NCBI GenBank assembly: GCA_016714645.1
Contig: JADKCI010000001.1
Span: forward strand, 1 to 64,000
DNA length: 64,000 bases
Reading direction: 5' to 3'
Origin: Chromatiaceae bacterium
Lineage (GTDB): Bacteria; Pseudomonadota; Gammaproteobacteria; Chromatiales; Chromatiaceae
Part shown: positions 49,202 through 58,368 of the stretch, one piece after another
Numbering within the stretch: position 1 is the first letter of the stretch
Layout of the letters: every line of letters starts with the position of its first letter
Translations under genes and position numbers: made by a program
Notes under the pieces: generated by a model
Told to the model about the DNA's origin: nothing
Database searches by the model: none
The model's input: only the letters and a program-made list of their open reading frames with translations

Positions 49202-50640
49202 TCCCCGCCTCCGAAGACCGCGACATCCCGAAAGAGGGCGGGCGGCGAGGCGTGGCCTACCTGGACCGCCTGGTTGGGCTCGCCCTTGCCGCAGGTATAG
49301 ACGCCCCGGACCTCCCGGCTGGCGGCAGCACCGACGCCGGCCAGGGAGCGCCAGAAGCTGGCGGAGATACCGCGATAACCCGGATTCCGCACCAGGCCGC
49401 CGAGCTCCCCGTCCTCGATCAGACGCCCCAACTCGCAGCCAAACTGGAACTTGTTGCGGCTGTCGTCGATGGACCAGGAGCGGTTGGTATCCATGAGGAC
49501 GCCCCTTTCGACCTTGCCAATGAGGCTGGCCAGACTGTCCTGGCCGGGCTCCAGGTTGAGATTGGCCATGCGATCGATGGGAGGCCGGTCCCAGGCGCTG
49601 GCGCGGGCGTTGGCGACGCCGGGCAGGCCGGAGCGGGCCTGGGACAGGCGGCTACCCAGCGGCCGTTCCAGGATACCGGCGCGGATTAGAACCTGGCGCT
49701 CCGCCAGGGTGCCCTCGTCATCGGCGACGGCGCTGGCGAGTTCGCCGGGAACGCTGGGATCGAAGGTGATATTGAGCAGCGCCGAGCCGTAGCGGTAGGA
49801 CCCGAACATGTCCAGGGTGACAAAACTGGTGCCGGCGTAATTGCGCTCGTCGCCCAGGATGCGGTCCAACTCCAGGGGGTGGCCGATGCTCTCGTGGATC
49901 TGCAGGACCATCTGGTTCGGCATCAGGATGAGGTCGCGGACGCCTAGGGGGCACTCCGGGGCCGCCAGCAGGGCGATGGCCTCCTCGGCGACCCGCTGGG
50001 CACCCGCGCGGAAACCTACCCGGGCCAGGCGTTCGAGTCCGCCCTGACCGCCCCAGTCGGCACCACCGCCGTGACGGCTCTGGGTCTGGCTCCCCGCGTT
50101 GGCCACCGCCACCAGGCCGGAGGAGACTTGGTCGAAGACCTGGCGAATCTCGCCGCCGGCGCTGGTAACCAGCAACTGCTGGACCCGCCGCCGGCCGAGC
50201 CAGGCGGTGCTATCGACGATGCGAGGGTCGATCTCCAGGGCCGCGCAGGCCTCCCGCAACAGATCGAGCTTGTCCGCCAGGCTCATGGACTCCCAGGGCT
50301 CGGCAACGGGGCTGGCGTACTCCGCCCGCAGGCTGGAACGGGGGTAGAGCCCGCCATCAAAGAGCCCCAGTCGGGCGTGCAGCTCCGCCGAGCCGGCCGC
50401 CCGTTCCCAGGCGGCGGCCAGGCCGGCGGCGCTGAGATCGGAGGTGGCGCCATAGCCGATACCAGCCCCCCGCGCCAGGGTCAGGAAGACGCCGAGGCTG
50501 GAGCCCAGGACGCTGGGCTCGGTGACCCCCTGGCGCACCGCCAGTTCGTCCGTTTCCTCGCTCACCAGCCGCGCGGACCAGTAGTCCGCGGCCGGAGCGG
50601 AGCGGCGGCAACGGTCGGCGAGGACGATCAGGTGCTCCAT
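49198..50640 (-). CDS. TldD/PmbA family metalloprotease, TldD-like second paralog
   Basis: 480 residues. Zinc-site motif HESIGH at 249-254, with the third ligand probably Cys450 in VYTCGKGEPNQAV, as in TldD. The surroundings (LILMPNQMVLQIHE, NYAGTSFVTLD, GVYTCGKGEPN) differ clearly from the canonical TldD of this operon. With the overlapping TldE-like gene it should form a second TldD/TldE-type protease that degrades or trims an unfolded peptide through a narrow channel. The start is four bases after the pmbA stop. Confidence 0.88.
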   Translation of the reverse strand: MEHLIVLADRCRRSAPAADYWSARLVSEETDELAVRQGVTEPSVLGSSLGVFLTLARGAGIGYGATSDLSAAGLAAAWERAAGSAELHARLGLFDGGLYPRSSLRAEYASPVAEPWESMSLADKLDLLREACAALEIDPRIVDSTAWLGRRRVQQLLVTSAGGEIRQVFDQVSSGLVAVANAGSQTQSRHGGGADWGGQGGLERLARVGFRAGAQRVAEEAIALLAAPECPLGVRDLILMPNQMVLQIHESIGHPLELDRILGDERNYAGTSFVTLDMFGSYRYGSALLNITFDPSVPGELASAVADDEGTLAERQVLIRAGILERPLGSRLSQARSGLPGVANARASAWDRPPIDRMANLNLEPGQDSLASLIGKVERGVLMDTNRSWSIDDSRNKFQFGCELGRLIEDGELGGLVRNPGYRGISASFWRSLAGVGAAASREVRGVYTCGKGEPNQAVQVGHASPPALFRDVAVFGGGE

Positions 50641-50644
50641 GCCC

Positions 50645-52012
50645 CTAGTCCCCCGCCAGGGTCATCTCGCGGATCAGCCAGGAACCGGTGCGGGTGCTGC
50701 CGGGAAAGTCGCAGTCGTTACCCACCGCCACCAGGCCCAGGAACATCTCCTTGAGGTTGCCTGCGATGGTGATCTCCTCCACCGGGAACTGGATCTCGCC
50801 GCCCTCGACCCAGAAGCCGGCGGCCCCCCGGGAATAGTCGCCGGTGACGGGATTGGTGCCATGGCCCAGGAGTTCCGTGACAAAGAGACCGGTACCCATC
50901 TCTCGCAGCAGGCCAGCGCGATCCAGGGGGCCGGGCTCGATGTGGAGATTGTGGACGCCCCCGGCATTGGCGGTGGTGGCCAGGCCCAGGCGCCGGGCCG
51001 AGTAGGCGTCGAGCAGATAGGTGCGCAGGATGCCTTCGCTGACCAGATCCTTGGCGCGGGTCGCGACCCCATCGCCATCGAAGGGGGCGCTGCCGAGGCC
51101 CCGGCGCAGGTGGGGCAGCTCGTGGATGCGCACGAAGTCCGGGAAGATGCGGGTGTCGATACGATCGAGGAGGAAGCTGGACCGGCGGTAGAGGCTGGAG
51201 CCGCTGATGGCCCCGGTGAGGGACCTCAGCAGGCCAGCGGCGGTCAGGGGGCTGAAGAGGACCGGCACCTTGCGGGTGGCAATCTGGCGCGCCCCAAGGC
51301 GGGCCAGGGTGCGCTCGCCGGCCCGGCGACCGACCGCCTGGGGCGATTCCAGATCGGCGGCGGCGCGGGCCGTGGTCCACCAGTAGTCCCGCTGCATGCT
51401 CTCCCCCTCCTGGGCCACCACGGCACAGCTTAGGCCGTGGCGGGTGCTGGGATAGCCGGCGACGAAGCCATGGCTGTTGCCATAGACATGGAGACCGGCC
51501 TGGGTGGAGACGCTGGCGCCCTCGGAGTTGACGATGCGGGGGTCGCAGCCGCGGGCAGCGTCCTCGCAGGCGACGGCGAGCTGGATGGCCACGTCCGGTT
51601 CCAGCTGCCAGGGGTGATAGAGGTCCAGCTCCGGCAGGTCGCGGGCCATGAGGTCGGCGGCGGCGAGGCCGGCGTAGGCATCCTCCTGAGTCCGGCTGGC
51701 GATGGCGCAGGCCGCGCTGACAGCATCACGCACGGCCTCGGGGCTGAGGTCGGAGGTACTGGAGGAGCCCTTGCGCTGGCCGAAATAGACGGTTATGCCG
51801 AGACCGTTGTCACGGGTATGCTCCACCGTCTCCACCTCGCCCAGGCGGACGCTGATCTCCAGGCCGGCCTCGGAACTGGCGGCGGCCTCGGCGGCGCTGG
51901 CGCCCTGGCGGGTGGCCTCCGCCAGCAGGTCGCGCACGATGCGCTCCAGCCGGTCGAGGCGGTCGGCGGTGTCGTTGGGGTCGGTCTGGGTCATGTCGGG
52001 AATTTCCATCAT
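50645..52012 (-). CDS. pmbA: metalloprotease regulatory subunit PmbA (TldE)
   Basis: 455 residues, close to the E. coli length of 450; Met7 (51992-51994) is an alternative start. Family features: RDNGLGITVYFGQRKGSSST, NSEGASVSTQAGLHVYGNS, LRTYLLDAYSARRLGLATT, LLGHGTNPVTGDYSRGAAGF. It lacks the metal motif, as expected for the inactive partner in the TldD/TldE protease, which matures microcin B17 and degrades CcdA in E. coli. It begins one base after the tldD stop. Confidence 0.95.
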   Translation of the reverse strand: MMEIPDMTQTDPNDTADRLDRLERIVRDLLAEATRQGASAAEAAASSEAGLEISVRLGEVETVEHTRDNGLGITVYFGQRKGSSSTSDLSPEAVRDAVSAACAIASRTQEDAYAGLAAADLMARDLPELDLYHPWQLEPDVAIQLAVACEDAARGCDPRIVNSEGASVSTQAGLHVYGNSHGFVAGYPSTRHGLSCAVVAQEGESMQRDYWWTTARAAADLESPQAVGRRAGERTLARLGARQIATRKVPVLFSPLTAAGLLRSLTGAISGSSLYRRSSFLLDRIDTRIFPDFVRIHELPHLRRGLGSAPFDGDGVATRAKDLVSEGILRTYLLDAYSARRLGLATTANAGGVHNLHIEPGPLDRAGLLREMGTGLFVTELLGHGTNPVTGDYSRGAAGFWVEGGEIQFPVEEITIAGNLKEMFLGLVAVGNDCDFPGSTRTGSWLIREMTLAGD

Positions 52013-52013
52013 A

Positions 52014-53456
52014 TCAACCGTTAGTTCCGCCCACGGTCAGGCCATCGACGCGCAGGGTGGGCTGGCCAACGCCCACGGGGACGGACTGGCCCTCCTTGCC
52101 GCAGGTGCCGACGCCCTGGTCCAGGGCCAGGTCGTTGCCGATCATGCTGACGCGGGTGAGGACGTCCGGGCCGTTACCGATGAGGGTGGCGCCCTTGACG
52201 GGGCGGCCGACGCGACCCTTTTCGATCAGATAGGCCTCGCTGGCGGAGAAGACGAACTTGCCGGAGGTGATATCGACCTGGCCGCCACCGAAGTTGACGG
52301 CGTAGAGGCCCTTGTCCACCGAGGCGATGATCTCCGCCGGGTCGCGATCCCCCGCCAGCATGTAGGTGTTGGTCATGCGCGGCATGGGCAGGTGGGCGTA
52401 GGACTCGCGGCGGCCGTTGCCCGTGCTGGCGACGCCCATGAGGCGGGCGTTGAGCCGGTCATGGAGATAGCCGCGCAGGATGCCGTCCTCGATCAGGACC
52501 GTGTTCTGGGTCGGGGTGCCCTCGTCGTCGAGGTTGAGGGAGCCGCGCCGGCCAGCCAGGGTGCCGTCATCGACCACGGTGACGCCTGGGGCGGCAACGC
52601 GCTCGCCGATGCGGCCGGCGAAGGCGGAGGTGCCCTTGCGGTTGAAGTCACCCTCCAGGCCATGCCCAATGGCCTCGTGGAGAAGGACCCCGGGCCAGCC
52701 CGGGCCCAGGACCACGGTCATGTTGCCGGCGGGGGCGGCATCGGCGTCCAGATTGATCAGGGCCTGGTGGACGGCCTCCCGGGCATAGCCCAGGGCCCGG
52801 TCCTCGGCCAGGAAGTAGCCCAGATCAGCCCGGGCGCCACCGCCGCTGGCCCCTTGCTCGCGGCGATCGCCGTCCTCGACGATGACGCTGACGTTGAGCC
52901 GCACCAGGGGCCGGACGTCGGCGCTCAGGCGGCCATCGTCGCTGGCGATCAGGACCAGGTCGCGCACCGCCACCAGGCTGGCGATAACCTGGCGCACCCG
53001 GGGGTCCAGGCGCCGCGCCTCTTCATCGACCCGGTGCAGCAAGGCCACCTTGTCCTCGTCCGAGAGGCTGCCGAGGGGATCGATGGGCTCGTAGAGGCGC
53101 CGGCCTGCCCCCATGCCCTCCAGCTTGACCCGCCCCTCGCCGCCGCTACGGGCGATGGCGCGCGCCGCCTTGGCGGCTTGCAGCAGGGTCTCGAACTGGA
53201 CCTCGTCGGCATAGGCGAAGCCGGTCTTCTCGCCGCTCTGGGCGCGCAGACCGGCGCCCCGCTCGATATTGAAGTTGCCATCCTTGATGATGCCGTCCTC
53301 CAGCATCCAGGATTGCAGCCGGCTGTACTGGAAATAGATGTCGGCGGCGTCGATGGCGGTGGTCTTGAGCTGGCCGAGGAGCTGCTCGATGTGTCCCGTA
53401 TCGAGGCCCGCCGGACTCAGGATCTGGTCGCGGGCAATGGCGATGGCGTCGGTCAT
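52014..53456 (-). CDS. tldD: metalloprotease TldD
   Basis: 480 residues, canonical TldD. Metal ligands are His260 and His264 in HEAIGHGLEGDF and Cys452 in GTCGKEGQSVPVGVGQPTLRV. Other motifs: KDGNFNIERGAGLRA, YGHL-like YAHLPMPRMTNTY, and GGQVDITSGKFVFS. It forms the active subunit with PmbA. It heads the operon tldD-pmbA-tldD2-tldE2 and follows a nitrilase gene by 108 bases. The gene order rng-yhdP-(nit)-tldD matches E. coli rng-yhdP-tldD except for the inserted nitrilase. Confidence 0.97.
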   Translation of the reverse strand: MTDAIAIARDQILSPAGLDTGHIEQLLGQLKTTAIDAADIYFQYSRLQSWMLEDGIIKDGNFNIERGAGLRAQSGEKTGFAYADEVQFETLLQAAKAARAIARSGGEGRVKLEGMGAGRRLYEPIDPLGSLSDEDKVALLHRVDEEARRLDPRVRQVIASLVAVRDLVLIASDDGRLSADVRPLVRLNVSVIVEDGDRREQGASGGGARADLGYFLAEDRALGYAREAVHQALINLDADAAPAGNMTVVLGPGWPGVLLHEAIGHGLEGDFNRKGTSAFAGRIGERVAAPGVTVVDDGTLAGRRGSLNLDDEGTPTQNTVLIEDGILRGYLHDRLNARLMGVASTGNGRRESYAHLPMPRMTNTYMLAGDRDPAEIIASVDKGLYAVNFGGGQVDITSGKFVFSASEAYLIEKGRVGRPVKGATLIGNGPDVLTRVSMIGNDLALDQGVGTCGKEGQSVPVGVGQPTLRVDGLTVGGTNG

Positions 53457-53564
53457 AGGTTTAGTGTGAGGACCTGGGCAAGGCCGCCCGGGGGCGGCTG
53501 ATCGTGAAGGGGGCCGGGTGTCGTCCGAGACCGGACTTGGAGGGAGGGGCGGCGAAATTCAAGC

Positions 53565-54398
53565 CTAGACGCGGCAGGTCAGGCGGCGATGCTGGATGGC
53601 GGGGAAGTTGCGCCGCACCGAGCCCAGAAATTCCACGTCAAGGGGGCAGCAGACATGGCCGGAACCCCGTGGCACCTGGGCCAGGACATTTCCCCAGGGG
53701 TCCACCACCATGCTGTGGCCGTGGGTCTCGCGCCCATTCCGGTGATAGCCGCCCTGGGCCGCCGCGACCACATGGCAGAGATTCTCGATGGCCCGCGCCC
53801 GCACCAGCACCTCCCAATGGGCCTTGCCGGTGATGGCGGTGAAGCAGGCCGGCAGGGCCATGATCTCCATGCCCGCGTCGAGCATCTCCCGGTACAGCTC
53901 GGGAAACCGCAGGTCGTAGCAGACCGACAGCCCGAGCCGGCCGAAGGGCGTATCCAGGACCACCGGGGTGTTGCCGGGCTCGATGGTGGCGGATTCCTCG
54001 TAGTGCTCCCCCGTTTCCGGCAGCTTGACGTCGAAGAGGTGGATCTTATCGTAACGGGCCACCCGCTCGCCCCGGTCGTTAAACACCAGGCAAGCGGCGC
54101 GCACCCGGTCCGGCTGGGTAGCGGTCAGCGGCAGGGTTCCGCCGACGAGCCAGATGCGGTACCGGACCGCCATCTCGGCGAGAAAATCCTGCAGGGGCCC
54201 CCGGCCCTCGGTCTCGCACAAATCCAGCAGGTCACGATCCTGTTCCCCCATGAAGGCAAAGTTCTCCGGCAGGACCACCAGGTTGGCACCGGACTCATCC
54301 ACGGCCTCCTGAATCAGACGCCGCGCCTCCAGGAGATTGGCGCTCACATGCGGACTGCTGGCCATCTGAATGGCCGCTACTCGGGGTTTTCTCGACAT
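53565..54398 (-). CDS. carbon-nitrogen hydrolase, Nit1/deaminated-glutathione amidase-like
   Basis: 277 residues with the nitrilase-superfamily triad Glu45 (VVLPENFAFMG), Lys118 (YDKIHLFDV) and Cys160 (SVCYDLRFPELYR). The DVKLPETGEHYEESATIEPG loop and the length fit the Nit1/NitFhit subgroup, which hydrolyses deaminated glutathione as metabolite repair. It lies between yhdP and tldD on the same strand, an arrangement common in gammaproteobacteria by my recollection. Confidence 0.92.
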   Translation of the reverse strand: MSRKPRVAAIQMASSPHVSANLLEARRLIQEAVDESGANLVVLPENFAFMGEQDRDLLDLCETEGRGPLQDFLAEMAVRYRIWLVGGTLPLTATQPDRVRAACLVFNDRGERVARYDKIHLFDVKLPETGEHYEESATIEPGNTPVVLDTPFGRLGLSVCYDLRFPELYREMLDAGMEIMALPACFTAITGKAHWEVLVRARAIENLCHVVAAAQGGYHRNGRETHGHSMVVDPWGNVLAQVPRGSGHVCCPLDVEFLGSVRRNFPAIQHRRLTCRV

Positions 54399-54659
54399 GG
54401 CAGGCGGTAGGTCTCCAACTCAAGCGGTCGGGCCGCGTTCGGGTTCAGGAAAGATACCATCTTGGGGGCCCGACACCAAAAGGCTGGCGGGGCCCGTCGG
54501 CCCTGACCTGCGTCGGCGATGGGACTCGCACCCTTGGCCAAGAGTCCCGGAAAAGGCCAGCACCTCTGCCCACTGCCGACGGATCCAAGCGACCCGTAGG
54601 AGCCCGGCCCCCCCGGGCGCCCCCAGCCGGGCCGGAGTCATGGATTGCTGAGTCGCCCC

Positions 54660-57600
54660 TCAGGGTTGGTGGAGAAAGGCGTTCTCCTCCGGCTCCGGGC
54701 GGGTGGCCTGGGGGGGCGGGCCATCGCTGGCCCTGGGCCTCGGGGGCGCATCCGGGGCGCCGACCGCGCCCTTGAGGGCCTCGTCCCCGGGGGCTGGTTC
54801 CTGCCGGGCCCGGGGTTCGATGTCGGGGTTGGCCCAGGGACCCCGGATGTCATAGCTATGCCGACCGATCACATCGAGGGCGCCCCCACTGGCCTTGTCG
54901 GCCAGCAGGACGGCAGCGCCGACCAGGGGACCGGCGACGATGGCGCTGGCCAGGGCCACCCCCCCACCCAGGCTCGGGGTGACGGTGGCCACCTGATCCA
55001 GGGTCTCGTCGATGAGATTGGCGCGCCCCGTGATCCGGACCTCCGCTGCCGTCCCCTCGATGACCAGGGGCTCGCGTAACTCCACCCCGCCGGCGCGGAT
55101 ACCCAACTTACCGGTGATACCCTCAAAGACAAAGCCACGGTCAAACAGGTCGGTGAAATCCAGGGTGAGGCGGCGCCCCAAGGCCCCCAGATTGAGGACC
55201 CCAAGCACCCGGCCCACCCCGGGGTCCACCTCCAGCAGGCTGCCCTTGCCGATCTGCACTTCGACCTCGCCCTCCAGGGCGGCCAGGTTCAGGTCGGCGG
55301 GACCGCCGGGCCAGGACAGCCGGGCCAGAACCCCGCCGGGGGCCTGTTCCAGGTAGCTGGCGTAATCCAGGTGCCGCAGCAGTTCCCCGAGATCTGCGGA
55401 GCTGGCATCCAGGTCCAGGCGCGTCCTCGGCTCGGCGTCCTCCTGGGACCAGGTGCCCGTCCCCGTCAGCTTGATACGGGAGGAGCCGGTCAGGCGTAGC
55501 TCCTCGATGGCGAGCCCCCGCGGCGTCGCGGCGGCCCGCAGGGTGAGGCGGCCCAGATCGTTGTCCGCCCAGTGAAGCCGATCAACCGCCAGGTCCAGGG
55601 CCGAGGCCTGGCGCGGATCGGCCCACCGGGGCGGCTCCTTGGATTCAGCCGGCCTGGCCGGAGTCTTGGGCGGGTCCGCGCCCAGCAGGGGCCTGAGGTC
55701 CAGCCGCTCCAGTTCGACGCGCAGGGGCTGGGCTCGGGCCTTGTGGGGGATGGAGAAGCGGCCCGCCAGTTCCTGGGCCTTGACGCGAACATCCCAGGCC
55801 TGAGCGCCCTGTTCCAGGTCGAGGCGCACCTCCTGGAGTCGCACGGGGCCGACTTGCAGCCGGTCGATGCCCAGATCGGCGACCGTCCAGCGGAGGTTAC
55901 CCAGCCCCGCCCCGCCACCCGTATTGCCCGTCAGGCCCGCCACCCAGTCCCGCCAGGCGTTCAGATCCAGTTCCGGCAGCTGGCCGGTCACGCGCAGACC
56001 ATCGCCGCCGGGCAGCTCCACCTGCTCCTCCCCCAAGGCGAAGGCGCCGCGTTTGAGCCCCGCCCCACCCTTGCCATCGCGCGCGAAAAGCAGATTCAGG
56101 GCCAGATCGCCGTAGCGACCGCGCACCTGGGTATCCCGACCCGCCTGGGATTGCCAGTTCAGGCTCAAGGGCCGCGCCTCCGCCCGCGCCTTACCTGATG
56201 GCTGGGGCAGCTTGACCGCAAGACCCTGAAGATCAGAGATCAGGGTGAAATCGGCCTGGAGGGCGCGAATACCCGCGGGCGATCGCGGATCGGGAATCCT
56301 GATATTCAGGTCCCAAGGGATCTCGCCCTCCAGATGGCGCCAGAGGGGATGAGGCAGCCGCTCCGCCAGGGCCTTGGCGGCCGTCGCGCCCGTCAGCTGC
56401 AACTCGGTCAGCTTGGCCGGGGACTTGTCAGCCCGGATACGGTCCAGGGTCACGCTCAGGGGCGCGCCCAGGGCTTGGGCCTCGAGGCGGGAGGACGTCA
56501 CCCCATCCTGGTTGAAACCCAGGACACCCCGCACATCCGCCAAGACCAGGTCCACCCCCGCGAGGGTCAGGCTGGCCGCGCCCGGCCAGGACAGGGCCCC
56601 CGTCAGGCCCAATCGCTCCTCGGGGTGATCATGCCCGAGGGGAATGTCCATCTTCAGTTCGATAGCCACCAGACCATCGGCGGTGAAGAGATCCGAAATG
56701 CCGCCCAGGGAGGCCCGCAGCGGCGTCGCCTCGGGAAAGGCCAGGGCCTGATTAAAATCGCCGCGCGCGGAACCCCGCACCCTGACCCGCTGGGCATCCG
56801 CCAGATCCAGAATTTCCGCCTGGGCATCGACGAGCGGAAAGCCCAGGATCTCGCCGCCGGTGGTGGCGATGCTCATGTCCTGGTTGTGAAAATGGACCAG
56901 GCCCGCCAGCCCCTCCAGGGGCGGCCAGTCGGGGTGGAAATCCAGCGCCATCTCCTCGACCCAGAGCAGGACATGGCAATAGCCCTGATCCTGGCGGAAG
57001 GGGAAATCGGCGGGCCGGCCCCGGAAGAGGACCTGCCCCCGGGGTACCCGGCCGGCGGGGAAGGCCCGCTCCAGCCAGGCGCGCGCCCGGGGCTTGAGCT
57101 TGGCGTCCGGCAGATAGTCGCGGATGACCTCGGCCTGGGCGTCGCGGATCTCGGCCTGAAGGTCCAGCACCGGACCCCCGGGGGCGGCTGTCCCCAGATC
57201 CTGGAGGGTAAAACGCAGCTTCAGGCCCAGGTCCGGGTTGAGGGCCTCCAGGCCGTCGCTGGCCAGTCGCAGCCCGCCATCGGCGGCGGGCACCCAGGTC
57301 AGGGGACCGACCAGGCGATCCAGCCGGAGCGGTGGCCGGTCGCCAAAGACCCCTGGCAGGCTCAGGTACAGACCCTCCCCGGCGACCTGGAGCCGCCCGC
57401 CCGCCAGGTCCGTCGTCAGGTCCAGGTCCAGCCGCGCCGCCTGAAACCCCAGGGCCCCCTGGCCGGGAACCTGGCCCTGGAGCGACAGGCCCTCCAGGCG
57501 CAGCCGCGCCTGGCCCGCCGCCAGGCGCGAGCCCTGGACCCGATAATGGCCCTCCAGGGCGAGCCGCTCCTCGGCCACCTGGATGCCCTGGGGCAGGAGC

Positions 57601-58340
57601 CCCGCCGTTGGCGGCCCCGGGTCTTCGCCGGCGTCCAGGGTGAAATCCAGCACCCCGGACCAGTCATCGAACTGGCCCGCATCGCCCTGGAGATCCGCCG
57701 TCACTCGCAGCCCGGCGCTGGGGGCGGCGGCCAGGCGCGCCTCCAGATCAAGACGGTGGGCGGAGCCCCGATTATCGAGGTCGAGATGGATGTCCGACAG
57801 GAGGAGGACGGGGGCGTCGGCGTCCCGATCCAGCCACTCGATCTCGCCATCCGTCAGCCGCAACCGGCCTTGGGCCAGAAAGGCCGCCAGGGCCTCCGGC
57901 TTGCCGACCTCCCAGCCCCCGCCCGCCCCTGGCCCAGCGGGGGCGATCTGGCCATCCCCTCCCCGCGCCAGGCGCAGCCGCGGTCCTTCGAGGGTGATAT
58001 CCGTCACCCGGGGGCTCAGGGTGCCCAGACTGGCCAGGGGGTCCAGGTCCATGTGCAGGCGGCGCAGCTGGAGTCGGGGAAGGGGGTCGCCAGGGGCCAG
58101 CAGGTCCACCTCCTCCAGGGTAACCCGAGGCACCAGGCCGGCCAACCCCAGATGGAGGCGGCTCAGGCGCGTCTCCAGCCCCAGCCGCTCGGTCAAGGCC
58201 GCCGCCAGGGGTGCCCGCAGCCAGTCCTCCACAACCGGCAGGGCCAGGCTGACCGCGGCCAGGGGCAGACCCACGACCAGGCTGAATATCACCAGGAAAC
58301 GCCAGAGGCGCGAGGCCAGGGACCTCGGGACGGGGGGCAT
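54660..58340 (-). CDS. yhdP: YhdP, AsmA-like giant inner-membrane protein
   Basis: 1226 residues, close to E. coli YhdP (1266). A single N-terminal membrane helix (LWRFLVIFSLVVGLPLAAVS) anchors a long periplasmic beta-rich groove; the DUF3971 region covers most of the middle, and the AsmA-like C-terminal repeat is near 1000-1150 (VDPGVGRVLGVLNLGALGRR, FVFEGITGKLGIRAGG, ITGRANLIDETLDQVATVTP). YhdP-type proteins bridge the inner and outer membranes and carry phospholipids outward. The last ~60 residues are Pro/Arg/Glu-rich. It lies 28 bases after rng. Confidence 0.95.
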   Translation of the reverse strand: MPPVPRSLASRLWRFLVIFSLVVGLPLAAVSLALPVVEDWLRAPLAAALTERLGLETRLSRLHLGLAGLVPRVTLEEVDLLAPGDPLPRLQLRRLHMDLDPLASLGTLSPRVTDITLEGPRLRLARGGDGQIAPAGPGAGGGWEVGKPEALAAFLAQGRLRLTDGEIEWLDRDADAPVLLLSDIHLDLDNRGSAHRLDLEARLAAAPSAGLRVTADLQGDAGQFDDWSGVLDFTLDAGEDPGPPTAGLLPQGIQVAEERLALEGHYRVQGSRLAAGQARLRLEGLSLQGQVPGQGALGFQAARLDLDLTTDLAGGRLQVAGEGLYLSLPGVFGDRPPLRLDRLVGPLTWVPAADGGLRLASDGLEALNPDLGLKLRFTLQDLGTAAPGGPVLDLQAEIRDAQAEVIRDYLPDAKLKPRARAWLERAFPAGRVPRGQVLFRGRPADFPFRQDQGYCHVLLWVEEMALDFHPDWPPLEGLAGLVHFHNQDMSIATTGGEILGFPLVDAQAEILDLADAQRVRVRGSARGDFNQALAFPEATPLRASLGGISDLFTADGLVAIELKMDIPLGHDHPEERLGLTGALSWPGAASLTLAGVDLVLADVRGVLGFNQDGVTSSRLEAQALGAPLSVTLDRIRADKSPAKLTELQLTGATAAKALAERLPHPLWRHLEGEIPWDLNIRIPDPRSPAGIRALQADFTLISDLQGLAVKLPQPSGKARAEARPLSLNWQSQAGRDTQVRGRYGDLALNLLFARDGKGGAGLKRGAFALGEEQVELPGGDGLRVTGQLPELDLNAWRDWVAGLTGNTGGGAGLGNLRWTVADLGIDRLQVGPVRLQEVRLDLEQGAQAWDVRVKAQELAGRFSIPHKARAQPLRVELERLDLRPLLGADPPKTPARPAESKEPPRWADPRQASALDLAVDRLHWADNDLGRLTLRAAATPRGLAIEELRLTGSSRIKLTGTGTWSQEDAEPRTRLDLDASSADLGELLRHLDYASYLEQAPGGVLARLSWPGGPADLNLAALEGEVEVQIGKGSLLEVDPGVGRVLGVLNLGALGRRLTLDFTDLFDRGFVFEGITGKLGIRAGGVELREPLVIEGTAAEVRITGRANLIDETLDQVATVTPSLGGGVALASAIVAGPLVGAAVLLADKASGGALDVIGRHSYDIRGPWANPDIEPRARQEPAPGDEALKGAVGAPDAPPRPRASDGPPPQATRPEPEENAFLHQP

Positions 58341-58368
58341 GAAGCGGGAAATCGCGACCGGGGAAGGA

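Noticed and set aside
49718..49954. Apparent small Pro/Arg-rich gene inside the TldD-like paralog
   Set aside because: Out-of-frame shadow on the same strand of the 480-residue TldD-like gene.
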